Source: an uncultured Dyadobacter sp.
GTDB taxonomy: Bacteria > Bacteroidota > Bacteroidia > Cytophagales > Spirosomataceae
DNA: 64,000 nucleotides
Direction: 5' to 3'
NCBI RefSeq assembly: GCF_946482605.1
Contig: NZ_CAMLSE010000017.1
Location: 1 to 64,000 of the forward strand
Positions 44,713 to 52,590 of the stretch are shown one piece after another. The notes beneath the pieces are model-generated. The model saw only the letters and a program-made list of their open reading frames with translations, did no database searches and was not told where the DNA came from. Within the stretch, counting starts at the first letter, position 1; each line of letters opens with the position of its first letter. The translations under genes were made by a program, and so were the position numbers.

Positions 44713-44742
44713 TGAACTCTAAACTCTTAACTCTGAACTCTA
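44713..44742. repeat. Four-copy heptamer tandem repeat
   Basis: AACTCT recurs exactly every 7 bases at 44715, 44722, 44729 and 44736, with the seventh base varying (A, T, G, A). It ends 3 bases before the stop codon end of the S9 peptidase gene. Confidence 0.8.
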
Positions 44743-44744
44743 CA

Positions 44745-47072
44745 TTATCGTCCAAGCCCTGCTGGCTCAGCGGCTATCTGCCTGTTTCTGTTCGGAGGAT
44801 TTACGCCTAATAATTTTTGTACAAAAAAATCCCTTTTCTTGCGGCGCCCGTAAATGCCGCCGTCGCTGTGGCCCATGCCGGGGACTACGAGCAGGTCAAA
44901 CTCCTTGTTGGCCTTAATTAATGCGTCGGCTACGCGGTAGGTGCTTTCCGGTGGCACGTTGGTATCTACTTCACCTACGATCAGGAGCAAGTCGCCCTGT
45001 AATTTGGCCGCATTGGTCACATTCGATTGCTCGTCGTAATGCTTGCCCACCGGGTAGCCCATCCATTGCTCATTCCACCATTGCTTGTCGACGCGGTTGT
45101 CGTGGCAGCCGCATGCCGAAACCGCCGCATCGTAAAAGCCCGGGTGGAAGAGCAATGCACCCAGCGAGTTTTGCCCGCCGGCAGAGGTTCCGTACACGCC
45201 CACGCGGGTCGAGTCCACCTGGGGATATTTTTCGGCCAGGGCTTTCATCCACGCGATGCGGTCGGGGAAACCGGCGTCGGCCAGGTTTTTCCAGCACACA
45301 TCGTGGAATGCCTTGGAGCGGTTGGAGGTGCCCATTCCGTCCATTTGAACCACTATGAAGCCCAGCTCAGCCATGCTCTGCATTTCACCATAATGGCGGA
45401 ATGCCTTGGGAACGAACGAGTCCTGCGGGCCGGCGTAAATGTTTTCGATGATCGGGTATTTCTTCTTCGGATCGAAATTGGTCGGGCGGTACACGATGCC
45501 CCAGATGTCGGTCTTGCCGTCGCGGCCTTTGGCTTTGAAGATTTCCGGTAGTTTGAAACCTAATGCTAAATATTGTGAAATATCGGCTGTTTCAAGCTTC
45601 ATCACCAGCGACGCGTCGGCAGTTCGGCGAAGTTCCGATACCGGCGCGCTGGTCATCGTTGAGTAAGTGTCAATGTAGAAAGCACGGTCGGGTGAAAACG
45701 TAAGCTGATGCGTCGCTTTCGCGTGATCCGTCAGTTTTACAAGGCCGGTTCCGTCAAGCTTAATGCGGTAATAATGAATGTGATAAGGGTCTTCATTCGC
45801 ATTCATGCCGCTGGCCTTAAACCACACTTCGCGTTTTTGCGTATCGACGCTGTCGATGTCGCGTACTACCCATTCGCCTTTGGTAACCTGGTTTTTGACC
45901 TTCCCGGTTTGCTCGTCCACCAGATAAATGTGCCGCCAGCCGTCCTTTTCCGAAACCCAGATAATTTCATGATTGTCAGGCTGGTAATGCGTGTAAATCA
46001 TGTTTTGGTAAATGAATGTCTCCGTCTTTTCGTCGATAATGTGCTTCGTTGCGCCACTGGTAGCATCCACCTCAATCACCCGGAAGCGCTGGTGTCCGCG
46101 GTCCACTTTTTCGTAGGTAAAATGCGTGGCATCGCCCTTGCGCCAGCGGATCACCGGCGCATTGAAAAAGTCGATCACTTCCGACTGTACTTTCACCGAC
46201 TTACCGCTTTGCACATCGATCACATGCATTTCGTAGCTCGTGAATTCGTCGCCAGGCTGCGCATAACCACGCGTTCTGACCTCACCGCGGGTGGTATTGG
46301 GCAGCGAAGAGAATATGATGCTTACCTGCCGCTCATCTCGCTCGTCTATGCGGTAGCACACCAGGTACCGGCCATCGGGTGACCAGCTTAGTTCACCGTA
46401 AGGTTTCAGCGGATTGCCGTCGTAGGTCAGTTGTTTCCCGTTTTTATCTTCCTTTTTACCTAAATAAATATTGCCGTTGCGGACGAATGCCTTAGTTTGC
46501 CGGTCTGGCGAAACGCTGTCGGCCCGGAACCGGCCCCAGCGGCTGAGCTGTCTGGTCCAGCCCGTTTCTTTGGGTTTGGGCAAATCCGGTTTCGCAATTT
46601 TCTGCGCCGTGCCGGTTTCAGTATCGTAAGCAAACCATTTTCCCTTGCTTTGAAGGATGATGTTGTGTTTCTCAGGTTCAAAATGAATGTCGCTGATCCA
46701 GAGTTTGCTGGACGAGAACGTGGAGTCGTAAGCCCTGGAAAGCGCCGCCGCAACTTTTGCCTGGTCGAAGGCTGGCGTTCTTTTGTTTTCGCCGGGTTTT
46801 ACAACCAAATATTCAGTCAAACTATCCTTTAATACATTCCTGTACCAGAATGACCCATCGGCCAGCCAGTTGGGTTGTACCTGGGCTTTGAGGACGCTGC
46901 CTTTGGTGAGCGAATCCATCAGGGTCATCCTTTTATACGAGGCTGCCAGCTCGGCCGGATTCGGTTGATATGCCGGCAACGAGCGCTGCGCGATAACTGG
47001 CGAAGCGAGGCATAATGCGCTGATTGTGTGCAGGTAAATTTTTTTATAAAGGCTGCGGTTAAGAATTTTCAT
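44745..47072 (-). CDS. S9 family peptidase (dipeptidyl peptidase IV-like)
   Basis: This 775-residue enzyme cleaves dipeptides or oligopeptides from the N-terminus of substrates. It has a signal peptide ending near SPVIAQ, an N-terminal beta-propeller of about 480 residues with repeated WSPDGRYLVCYRIDERD-like blades and the DPP-IV-type helix, and a C-terminal alpha/beta hydrolase. The triad is complete: Ser630 in YGTSAGG, Asp703 in VGEVDTNVP and His735 in GMGHSDG. It should act in the periplasm. The gene is monocistronic with palindromes in its upstream region. The proline-specific preference is inferred from the DPP-IV family resemblance. Confidence 0.93.
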   Translation of the reverse strand: MKILNRSLYKKIYLHTISALCLASPVIAQRSLPAYQPNPAELAASYKRMTLMDSLTKGSVLKAQVQPNWLADGSFWYRNVLKDSLTEYLVVKPGENKRTPAFDQAKVAAALSRAYDSTFSSSKLWISDIHFEPEKHNIILQSKGKWFAYDTETGTAQKIAKPDLPKPKETGWTRQLSRWGRFRADSVSPDRQTKAFVRNGNIYLGKKEDKNGKQLTYDGNPLKPYGELSWSPDGRYLVCYRIDERDERQVSIIFSSLPNTTRGEVRTRGYAQPGDEFTSYEMHVIDVQSGKSVKVQSEVIDFFNAPVIRWRKGDATHFTYEKVDRGHQRFRVIEVDATSGATKHIIDEKTETFIYQNMIYTHYQPDNHEIIWVSEKDGWRHIYLVDEQTGKVKNQVTKGEWVVRDIDSVDTQKREVWFKASGMNANEDPYHIHYYRIKLDGTGLVKLTDHAKATHQLTFSPDRAFYIDTYSTMTSAPVSELRRTADASLVMKLETADISQYLALGFKLPEIFKAKGRDGKTDIWGIVYRPTNFDPKKKYPIIENIYAGPQDSFVPKAFRHYGEMQSMAELGFIVVQMDGMGTSNRSKAFHDVCWKNLADAGFPDRIAWMKALAEKYPQVDSTRVGVYGTSAGGQNSLGALLFHPGFYDAAVSACGCHDNRVDKQWWNEQWMGYPVGKHYDEQSNVTNAAKLQGDLLLIVGEVDTNVPPESTYRVADALIKANKEFDLLVVPGMGHSDGGIYGRRKKRDFFVQKLLGVNPPNRNRQIAAEPAGLGR

Positions 47073-47418
47073 AGCTGCTTTGGTCCAAATAAAGGCAATA
47101 AAATACTTGCCGACTGCCGGGCAGTCGATCGGTTTATGAGACCGACAAACGGTATGTCGGAGGGTGCTTTTTGAAAATTATCTATTTGTAAAATTAGCGG
47201 GTCGGAAAACCAAAAACTTGATGTGAATTAGCGGCTTTTTTACCGATATTAACTTATTTCTGTCAGTAATTCCGCAAATCTGTGAATTTGGGTGATTTTA
47301 TTTGGTTAATCTGGAAAAACAGCGAATAAAGGGTGGTTTTGCGTTTTTTGACATAGATCAATGTTTACAAAGCCGGATCATGGGAGCTTTGCAACATCAT
47401 TCATATCCATACCAATTC
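47073..47418. other. Intergenic gap of 346 bases with two inverted repeats
   Basis: This divergent gap between the S9 peptidase and the DUF2798 operon has a 17-base palindrome at 47111-47127 and an inverted repeat at 47142-47160. The rest is A+T-rich with T-runs; I find no exact -7 box and no supportable gene. Confidence 0.5.
47111..47160. promoter_or_regulatory. Two adjacent inverted repeats upstream of the S9 peptidase
   Basis: CGACTGCC (47111-47118) and GGCAGTCG (47120-47127) form a near-continuous 17-base palindrome. CCGACA (47142-47147) and TGTCGG (47155-47160) follow 14 bases later. They start 39 bases before the peptidase ATG on the minus strand. Confidence 0.45.
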
Positions 47419-47643
47419 ATGAACAAGAAACATTTCAAGTACATCAACACCCTTTTCGTAGTTATCCCTATGACGCTCATTATGGCCTTTGTCGGGCTCC
47501 TGCGTAACTACGGGTTCGGGCCCGACTGGTTTTTAAAATTTCTCAAAGCGTGGAGCGTGATGCTGCCGGTCGCGTATGCGGCTGCTTTCCTGATCATTCC
47601 CAATGCACGCAAACTGGCTGAGAAAGTAGTCTCAAAGTCTTAA
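47419..47643 (+). CDS. DUF2798 domain-containing small membrane protein
   Basis: This 74-residue protein has two membrane segments (INTLFVVIPMTLIMAFVGLLRNYG and LKAWSVMLPVAYAAAFLIIPNARKLAEKVV), the hairpin layout of DUF2798. Its function is unknown. The frame extends upstream to a TTG at 47302, but the ATG at 47419 begins the family-like region (MNKKHFKYI). The Crp/Fnr regulator begins 26 bases after its stop and a CBU_0592 membrane protein after that, so it heads a three-gene operon. Confidence 0.82.
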   Translation: MNKKHFKYINTLFVVIPMTLIMAFVGLLRNYGFGPDWFLKFLKAWSVMLPVAYAAAFLIIPNARKLAEKVVSKS

Positions 47644-47669
47644 TTTAGCGGTTCCATTTTTTGCCGTAT

Positions 47670-48239
47670 ATGTACGACCAGCTTACACGCTATATTCAGA
47701 ATCAGATCGATATCGGAGCCGACGACCTGCAAATGATCCTTTCCTGCTTCAAACCGTTGAAACTGGCCAGAAATGAGCTATTGTTACGGCAAGGCGAGCC
47801 CAGCCAGCGGACATACTTCGTTGGCAAGGGCTGTTTAAGGGTTTATTTCAACAACGCGGAAGGGCAGGAGGCCACCCGGTACCTCGCCTTTGAAAACCAG
47901 TTTGCAACCGCGCTCGTGAGCTTTATCAGCGAGGAGCCTTCCGCGGAGTACATTCAGGCCGTCGAAAAAACGGAGGTGCTGTACATTACCCATGACGACT
48001 TCTACCGTTTGATGACCGCTGTACCGGGATGGGACCGATTTTACCGGAATTACCTCGAACATGCCTATGTGATCAATACCCGGCGGCTGATGTCGTTCAT
48101 TACCCTCGACGCGCGGGAGCGGTACCGGCAGCTGCTTGAACAAAGCCCGAACGTGGTGCAAAGGCTGCCTAACAAACTCGTCGCTTCGTATCTCAATATA
48201 TCACAGGAAACCCTGAGCAGGCTGAAAACCAAAATCTAA
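47670..48239 (+). CDS. Crp/Fnr family transcriptional regulator
   Basis: This 189-residue protein has a cyclic-nucleotide-binding-type beta roll (LLLRQGEPSQRTYFVGKGCLRVYFNNAEGQEATRYLAFENQFATALVSFISEEPSAEYI), a long dimer helix (WDRFYRNYLEHAYVINTRRLMSFITLDARERYRQLLEQ) and a short C-terminal helix-turn-helix (RLPNKLVASYLNISQETLSRLKTKI). The Bacteroidota short form commonly ends here. The effector is not evident. It lies between two small membrane-protein genes, with which it is co-transcribed (6 bases to the next). Confidence 0.92.
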   Translation: MYDQLTRYIQNQIDIGADDLQMILSCFKPLKLARNELLLRQGEPSQRTYFVGKGCLRVYFNNAEGQEATRYLAFENQFATALVSFISEEPSAEYIQAVEKTEVLYITHDDFYRLMTAVPGWDRFYRNYLEHAYVINTRRLMSFITLDARERYRQLLEQSPNVVQRLPNKLVASYLNISQETLSRLKTKI

Positions 48240-48245
48240 TGCACG

Positions 48246-48509
48246 ATGAATGTAACTTTTTTACTTGAGTTAACTGGGTGGGTAGGGGTTGCCTCCTATG
48301 TATTCGCGTACCTGTTGCTGACGATCGGCGTATTGAAACCAAGCGGATACCCCTTCCATCTGCTTAATATGGTAGGCGCTGCCAGCCTGATCGCCTACTC
48401 GCTCGAATATGGCGATAAGCCCAATGTGGCGGTCAATGTAATCTGGCTGATGATCGGGATAGGGGCTGTAGGGCGAAAACTTGCCCGGAAGTCATTCCGC
48501 AATCACTGA
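48246..48509 (+). CDS. CBU_0592-like small integral membrane protein
   Basis: This 87-residue protein has three hydrophobic segments (LLELTGWVGVASYVFAYLLLTIGVL, FHLLNMVGAASLIAYSLEY, NVAVNVIWLMIGIGAVGRKLA). It resembles the small membrane proteins named after CBU_0592, of unknown function. It follows the Crp/Fnr gene by 6 bases. Its last 18 bases overlap the 3' end of the convergent TetR gene. Confidence 0.78.
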   Translation: MNVTFLLELTGWVGVASYVFAYLLLTIGVLKPSGYPFHLLNMVGAASLIAYSLEYGDKPNVAVNVIWLMIGIGAVGRKLARKSFRNH

Positions 48510-49109
48510 GGCTTCCGTCAGGCGGAGGATCGATAGGGCCTGTTGCCGGTATTTACTCAGTCGCAACTCGTATTCCTGCTTGTCGGACACAAGGCTGAGG
48601 TAAAAATAGGCACCGTCGATGAGGACGAAGATATTGTCTGCCGCGGTTTCCACATCTTCGACGTCGAGCACACCATCCTGCCTGCATTGCTCGATATGCC
48701 CGATCAGCAGGTCCCTGAGTGAATCCAGCAGCTTTTTGTAGAGGTCCCGTACTTTGGGATCATGGAATGTCATAGCATAGCAGCCGTAAAACAGACCGTC
48801 GTCGAACAAAGCGTTCCACTTCTTGGAGAAGATATTGCTGATGATTTCGAGCAATGCCTTTTTGGGATCGGCGGCATTGGCTGCGCTCACCTTATAAATC
48901 AGTTTGTACTTGTCGAGAATGTAGTCGATCAGCCCGTACACCAGATCCTCGCGCGTCTGGAAGTAGTGGATGATGAGGCTGGGGTTCATCTCCATTTTCG
49001 CCGCGATCTTGGCAATCGACGTGTTCTCCAGACCATTCTTTCTGGCCAGGTTGTAAAACACCTTAATGATCTCTTTTTTCCTTACTTCTTTAAGACTCTT
49101 TCTGCCCAT
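48492..49109 (-). CDS. TetR family transcriptional regulator
   Basis: This 205-residue protein has a TetR DNA-binding head (KKEIIKVFYNLARKNGLENTSIAKIAAKMEMNPSLIIHYFQTREDLVYGLIDYIL) and a helical ligand-binding body (LLDSLRDLLIGHIEQCRQDGVLDVEDVETAADNIFVLIDGAYFYLSL). It is divergent from the SusC gene of the GH110/GH95 locus, and a perfect 20-base TetR-like palindrome lies between. It probably represses itself and may repress the locus, releasing DNA on binding a small ligand. Its 3' end overlaps the convergent CBU_0592 gene by 18 bases. Confidence 0.93.
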   Translation of the reverse strand: MGRKSLKEVRKKEIIKVFYNLARKNGLENTSIAKIAAKMEMNPSLIIHYFQTREDLVYGLIDYILDKYKLIYKVSAANAADPKKALLEIISNIFSKKWNALFDDGLFYGCYAMTFHDPKVRDLYKKLLDSLRDLLIGHIEQCRQDGVLDVEDVETAADNIFVLIDGAYFYLSLVSDKQEYELRLSKYRQQALSILRLTEASVIAE

Positions 49110-49186
49110 TGCTGATCCGGGGTATAACGGATTGCCAATATACGGATTTTTACGGAATACGGAAGTCGGTCCTTCCTTTAAAAATT

Positions 49187-49206
49187 AATTGAACATTCAT
49201 TCAATT
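49187..49206. promoter_or_regulatory. Perfect inverted repeat AATTGAA-N6-TTCAATT, candidate TetR operator
   Basis: Perfect 7-base arms with a 6-base centre, 78 bases upstream of the TetR start and 106 bases upstream of the SusC start. Size and symmetry fit TetR-family operators, which often contain TGAA...TTCA. Confidence 0.6.
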
Positions 49207-49311
49207 TATCATCACAATCAGATAACTATTTTTTAATATTAGCGTAACTTTTGATTAGGACATTTGCATTCCGAAAATGGCCCAAAAGATCATTAAACGT
49301 AAATATTACTT

Positions 49312-52300
49312 ATGATGGAAAGTGTACCTAGACCAAACAGTTCCAGGCACCGCCTATGTGCGCTGCTTGCTGTGCTTTTAACCTCGATGTGGCTCATGCC
49401 CGCCTATGCACAGACGGCGCGCGTGACCGGAACCGTCACCGACGGCAAAGACCTCCTTCCCGGAGTGAATGTAGTGATCAAAGGCTCCCAGAAGGGGACC
49501 ATCACCGATCAGAACGGAAAGTACAACCTCGAGGGCGTATCGGGGAACGACATCCTGGTGTTTTCCTACATCGGCTACAAAACGTCGGAAGAGCTTATTA
49601 AAGGAAGAAGCGAGATCTTCGTTACGTTGCAGGCCGACCTGGGTAATCTCGAAGAAGTGGTCGTGATCGGTTATGGTGTCGAGAAAAAGGTGAACATCAC
49701 CGGCGCCGTGGATCAGATTTCGGGCAAGCAGTTCGAGGCACGGCCGGTTGCGAACGTCATGCAGGGCTTGCAGGGCGTGAGTCCGGGACTGAACATTACC
49801 TATCAGAGCGGCACACCCGGAACGGTTCCCAATTTCAACATCCGCGGCTTTACATCCATCAACGGCGGCGAGCCGTTGTTTGTGATCGACGGCATCGCGG
49901 CAGCCAGCAGCCAGGATCTGCTTCGCCTGAACCCTTCCGACATTGCGACCTTCTCGGTATTGCGCGATGCCGCTTCTGCGGCCATTTATGGTGCCCGGGC
50001 GGCATTCGGCGTAGTGCTGATCACGACCAAGCAGGGCGGGAGGGGTAAGCAGTCCATTACCTACAACAACTTCTTCTCCTGGGGCCAGCCGACAGTGCTT
50101 CCCAAACCGGTGACGGACCCATACATTTTCTCCCGCGTGCTCGAAACATCCACGGACAACACGCCCTGGGATTATGTCAACTATTCGGACGAATATTACG
50201 CCTGGGCCAAGGAACGTTCGGATAATCCTTCGACGCCCGACACGCGCATCGACCCGGCCGATCCTACCAAATGGGCCTACATGGGCAGCAACAACTGGTA
50301 CGACTACTTTTTTACCAAAAGAAGTTTTTCCCAAAACCATAGCATCGCATTCACCGGAAGCGCCAAAACGGCGAACGAGCGCACGGTAGGCTATTACATT
50401 TCAGCAGATTACAACCATGAGGGTGGTCTGAACAAACTGACGGACGATTACTGGAACCGCTACTCGTCCCGTGCGAGGCTGGATTTTGCGCCGGTGAAAT
50501 GGTTGAAACTGGATAACAACCTGTCTATCTACCGCACAGAGCGTGCGGTGCCGACGGCCAACATCAACGACATTTATACGCTGCAACCGACACAGGTGGC
50601 CGTAAACCCCGATGGCACCTGGGCGAATACCGCTGCGGGCAACCTTGCCGCAAGACTGACCGACGGTGGTAATAAGAAACAGGATATGTTCGGGTTTCAG
50701 AACATTTTCCGCGGTATCGTAACCGCCCTGAACGGCGACTTGCAGGTGACCGGTTCGGCGAGCTTCAAACGCGAGCAATGGAATACGAAACAGGATGTGC
50801 GTAACTACCGCATCGGCTACGGCCCGAACGACATCCGCACCGAAGGCGGCACCGGCGGCGTGTACGAAACCAATGCGACGCTGGCCAACAATGTGCTGGA
50901 TTTGTTTGCCAATTATACCAAAGCACTGGGCATTCACCGGATCAACCTGCTCGCCGGGTATAACCAGGAAAATTATAGCTACACCACCACGAAGGCGCAG
51001 AAGGTAGGTTTGATTTCCCCTTCTTTACCCTACATCAACCTCACCAGCGGTACTGCACAGGCATTCGGCGCGGATACGAGCTACGCGACCCGCAGTTTCT
51101 TCGGCCGGATCAACTATACGCTCCACGACCGCTACATTATCGAGGCGAATGGCCGTTACGATGGTTCTTCCCGTTTCCCGAAAGCGAATCGATGGGGGTT
51201 CTTCCCCTCCGTATCGGCAGCGTGGATCGCGAGCTCGGAATCGTTTATCAAAGATGCATTGCCTTTTATTCCTACAATTAAATTCCGTGCTTCGTATGGC
51301 GACCTGGGTAACCAGAATGTAGGCTACTATGCCTTCCGCCAGTCATTGCCGACCGGTTTGTCCAATTATCTCATCGGCGGTAACAAGCAAACGATCATCA
51401 GAAGCTCGCCCTCACTGTATGTAGACCCGGCGAATTACACCTGGGAACGCGTTTCGACGCTGAATTTTGGTGTCGACCTCGGTGTCCTGAAAGACCGCGT
51501 AACGCTCGGTTTCGATTACTACATTCGCGATACCAAAGGGATGCTGACAGAAGGAGAGGAGCTGCCGGGCGTGCTGGGTACCAATGTGCCAAGCCAGAAC
51601 GTGGCCGATTTGCGGACGAAAGGTTTGGAATTGACCCTGAACTACAACGACTCTTATAATGTCGGCGGCAAGCCGTTATCGCTGAATGCCAAATTGATTC
51701 TTTCCGACTCGCGTTCGCAGATTACCCGTTTCAAAAACGACCAGGAGCTTTTCTCGAAATACCGCAAAGGACAGAACCTGGGTGAGATCTGGGGACTTAC
51801 GAACGACGGTCTTTTCCAGAATGCCGACGAGATCGCCAAACTGGATGAGAGCGACATTGTCCCCTGGGGAGCGCTCTCTGTCGTGCCCGGCTGGCCCAAA
51901 TACAAGGACCTCGACGGTGACGGCCGCATTACGCAGGGACTTACCAAAAAGGACCCCAAAGACCTTTCGGTGATCGGAAACACCACGCCACGCTACCGCA
52001 TTGGCTTCAACGTCAACGCCGATTGGAATGGTTTCGACTTCTCTGCCGTGCTACAAGGCGTGCTGAAAGGCGATTATTACCCACGCCATTACCTCTACTG
52101 GGGGCCTTACCAGCAGCCATATGCCAACGTTTATCCCTGGAACCTGGATTACTACCGTGGTCAGGCCGATTCGGACCAGCAGCGTGCCAAGCATTCACAA
52201 TCCTACATTGCGGCCGGTCTGGCCGATGCCAACACCAATGCCAACTTCCCGGTGCTGCAATCGTGGCTGGCGGATAACAATTACGGCTCTGGCCTGGACC

Positions 52301-52569
52301 TTGCTCAGACGAAATACCTGTTGAGCGCGGCTTATCTGCGGATCAAAAATGTAACGATCGGGTATTCGCTGCCTTCGTCGCTGCTGCAAAAGCACAAGAT
52401 CAGTCGGGTACGCGTGTTCGCCAGCGGTGAAAACCTTTTCGAATTCTCGCAGCTTAAAAAATACTTCGATCCCGAGGTGATTACCAGCACCAACACTTTC
52501 AACACTTCGAACGGCTTTTCGTACCCGTTCCAGCGCAAGTTTGCAGTCGGTGTCAATGTCGAGTTTTGA
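49312..52569 (+). CDS. SusC/RagA family TonB-linked outer membrane protein
   Basis: This 1085-residue transporter has a signal peptide (LCALLAVLLTSMWLMPAYAQ), a CarboxypepD_reg-like domain (VTGTVTDGKDLLPGVNVVIKG), a TonB box EVVVIGYGVEKK and a plug (VANVMQGLQGVSPGLNITYQSGTPGTVPNFNIRGFTSINGGEPLFVIDGI, then SVLRDAASAAIYGARAAFGVVLITTK). The barrel ends FAVGVNVEF. It imports an oligosaccharide held by the SusD partner encoded 21 bases downstream. The neighbouring GH110 and GH95 enzymes point to a host- or plant-type glycan carrying alpha-galactose and fucose. It heads the operon, opposite a TetR gene. Confidence 0.95.
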   Translation: MMESVPRPNSSRHRLCALLAVLLTSMWLMPAYAQTARVTGTVTDGKDLLPGVNVVIKGSQKGTITDQNGKYNLEGVSGNDILVFSYIGYKTSEELIKGRSEIFVTLQADLGNLEEVVVIGYGVEKKVNITGAVDQISGKQFEARPVANVMQGLQGVSPGLNITYQSGTPGTVPNFNIRGFTSINGGEPLFVIDGIAAASSQDLLRLNPSDIATFSVLRDAASAAIYGARAAFGVVLITTKQGGRGKQSITYNNFFSWGQPTVLPKPVTDPYIFSRVLETSTDNTPWDYVNYSDEYYAWAKERSDNPSTPDTRIDPADPTKWAYMGSNNWYDYFFTKRSFSQNHSIAFTGSAKTANERTVGYYISADYNHEGGLNKLTDDYWNRYSSRARLDFAPVKWLKLDNNLSIYRTERAVPTANINDIYTLQPTQVAVNPDGTWANTAAGNLAARLTDGGNKKQDMFGFQNIFRGIVTALNGDLQVTGSASFKREQWNTKQDVRNYRIGYGPNDIRTEGGTGGVYETNATLANNVLDLFANYTKALGIHRINLLAGYNQENYSYTTTKAQKVGLISPSLPYINLTSGTAQAFGADTSYATRSFFGRINYTLHDRYIIEANGRYDGSSRFPKANRWGFFPSVSAAWIASSESFIKDALPFIPTIKFRASYGDLGNQNVGYYAFRQSLPTGLSNYLIGGNKQTIIRSSPSLYVDPANYTWERVSTLNFGVDLGVLKDRVTLGFDYYIRDTKGMLTEGEELPGVLGTNVPSQNVADLRTKGLELTLNYNDSYNVGGKPLSLNAKLILSDSRSQITRFKNDQELFSKYRKGQNLGEIWGLTNDGLFQNADEIAKLDESDIVPWGALSVVPGWPKYKDLDGDGRITQGLTKKDPKDLSVIGNTTPRYRIGFNVNADWNGFDFSAVLQGVLKGDYYPRHYLYWGPYQQPYANVYPWNLDYYRGQADSDQQRAKHSQSYIAAGLADANTNANFPVLQSWLADNNYGSGLDLAQTKYLLSAAYLRIKNVTIGYSLPSSLLQKHKISRVRVFASGENLFEFSQLKKYFDPEVITSTNTFNTSNGFSYPFQRKFAVGVNVEF

Positions 52570-52590
52570 TTCTAATCCTATCAGCCTAAA

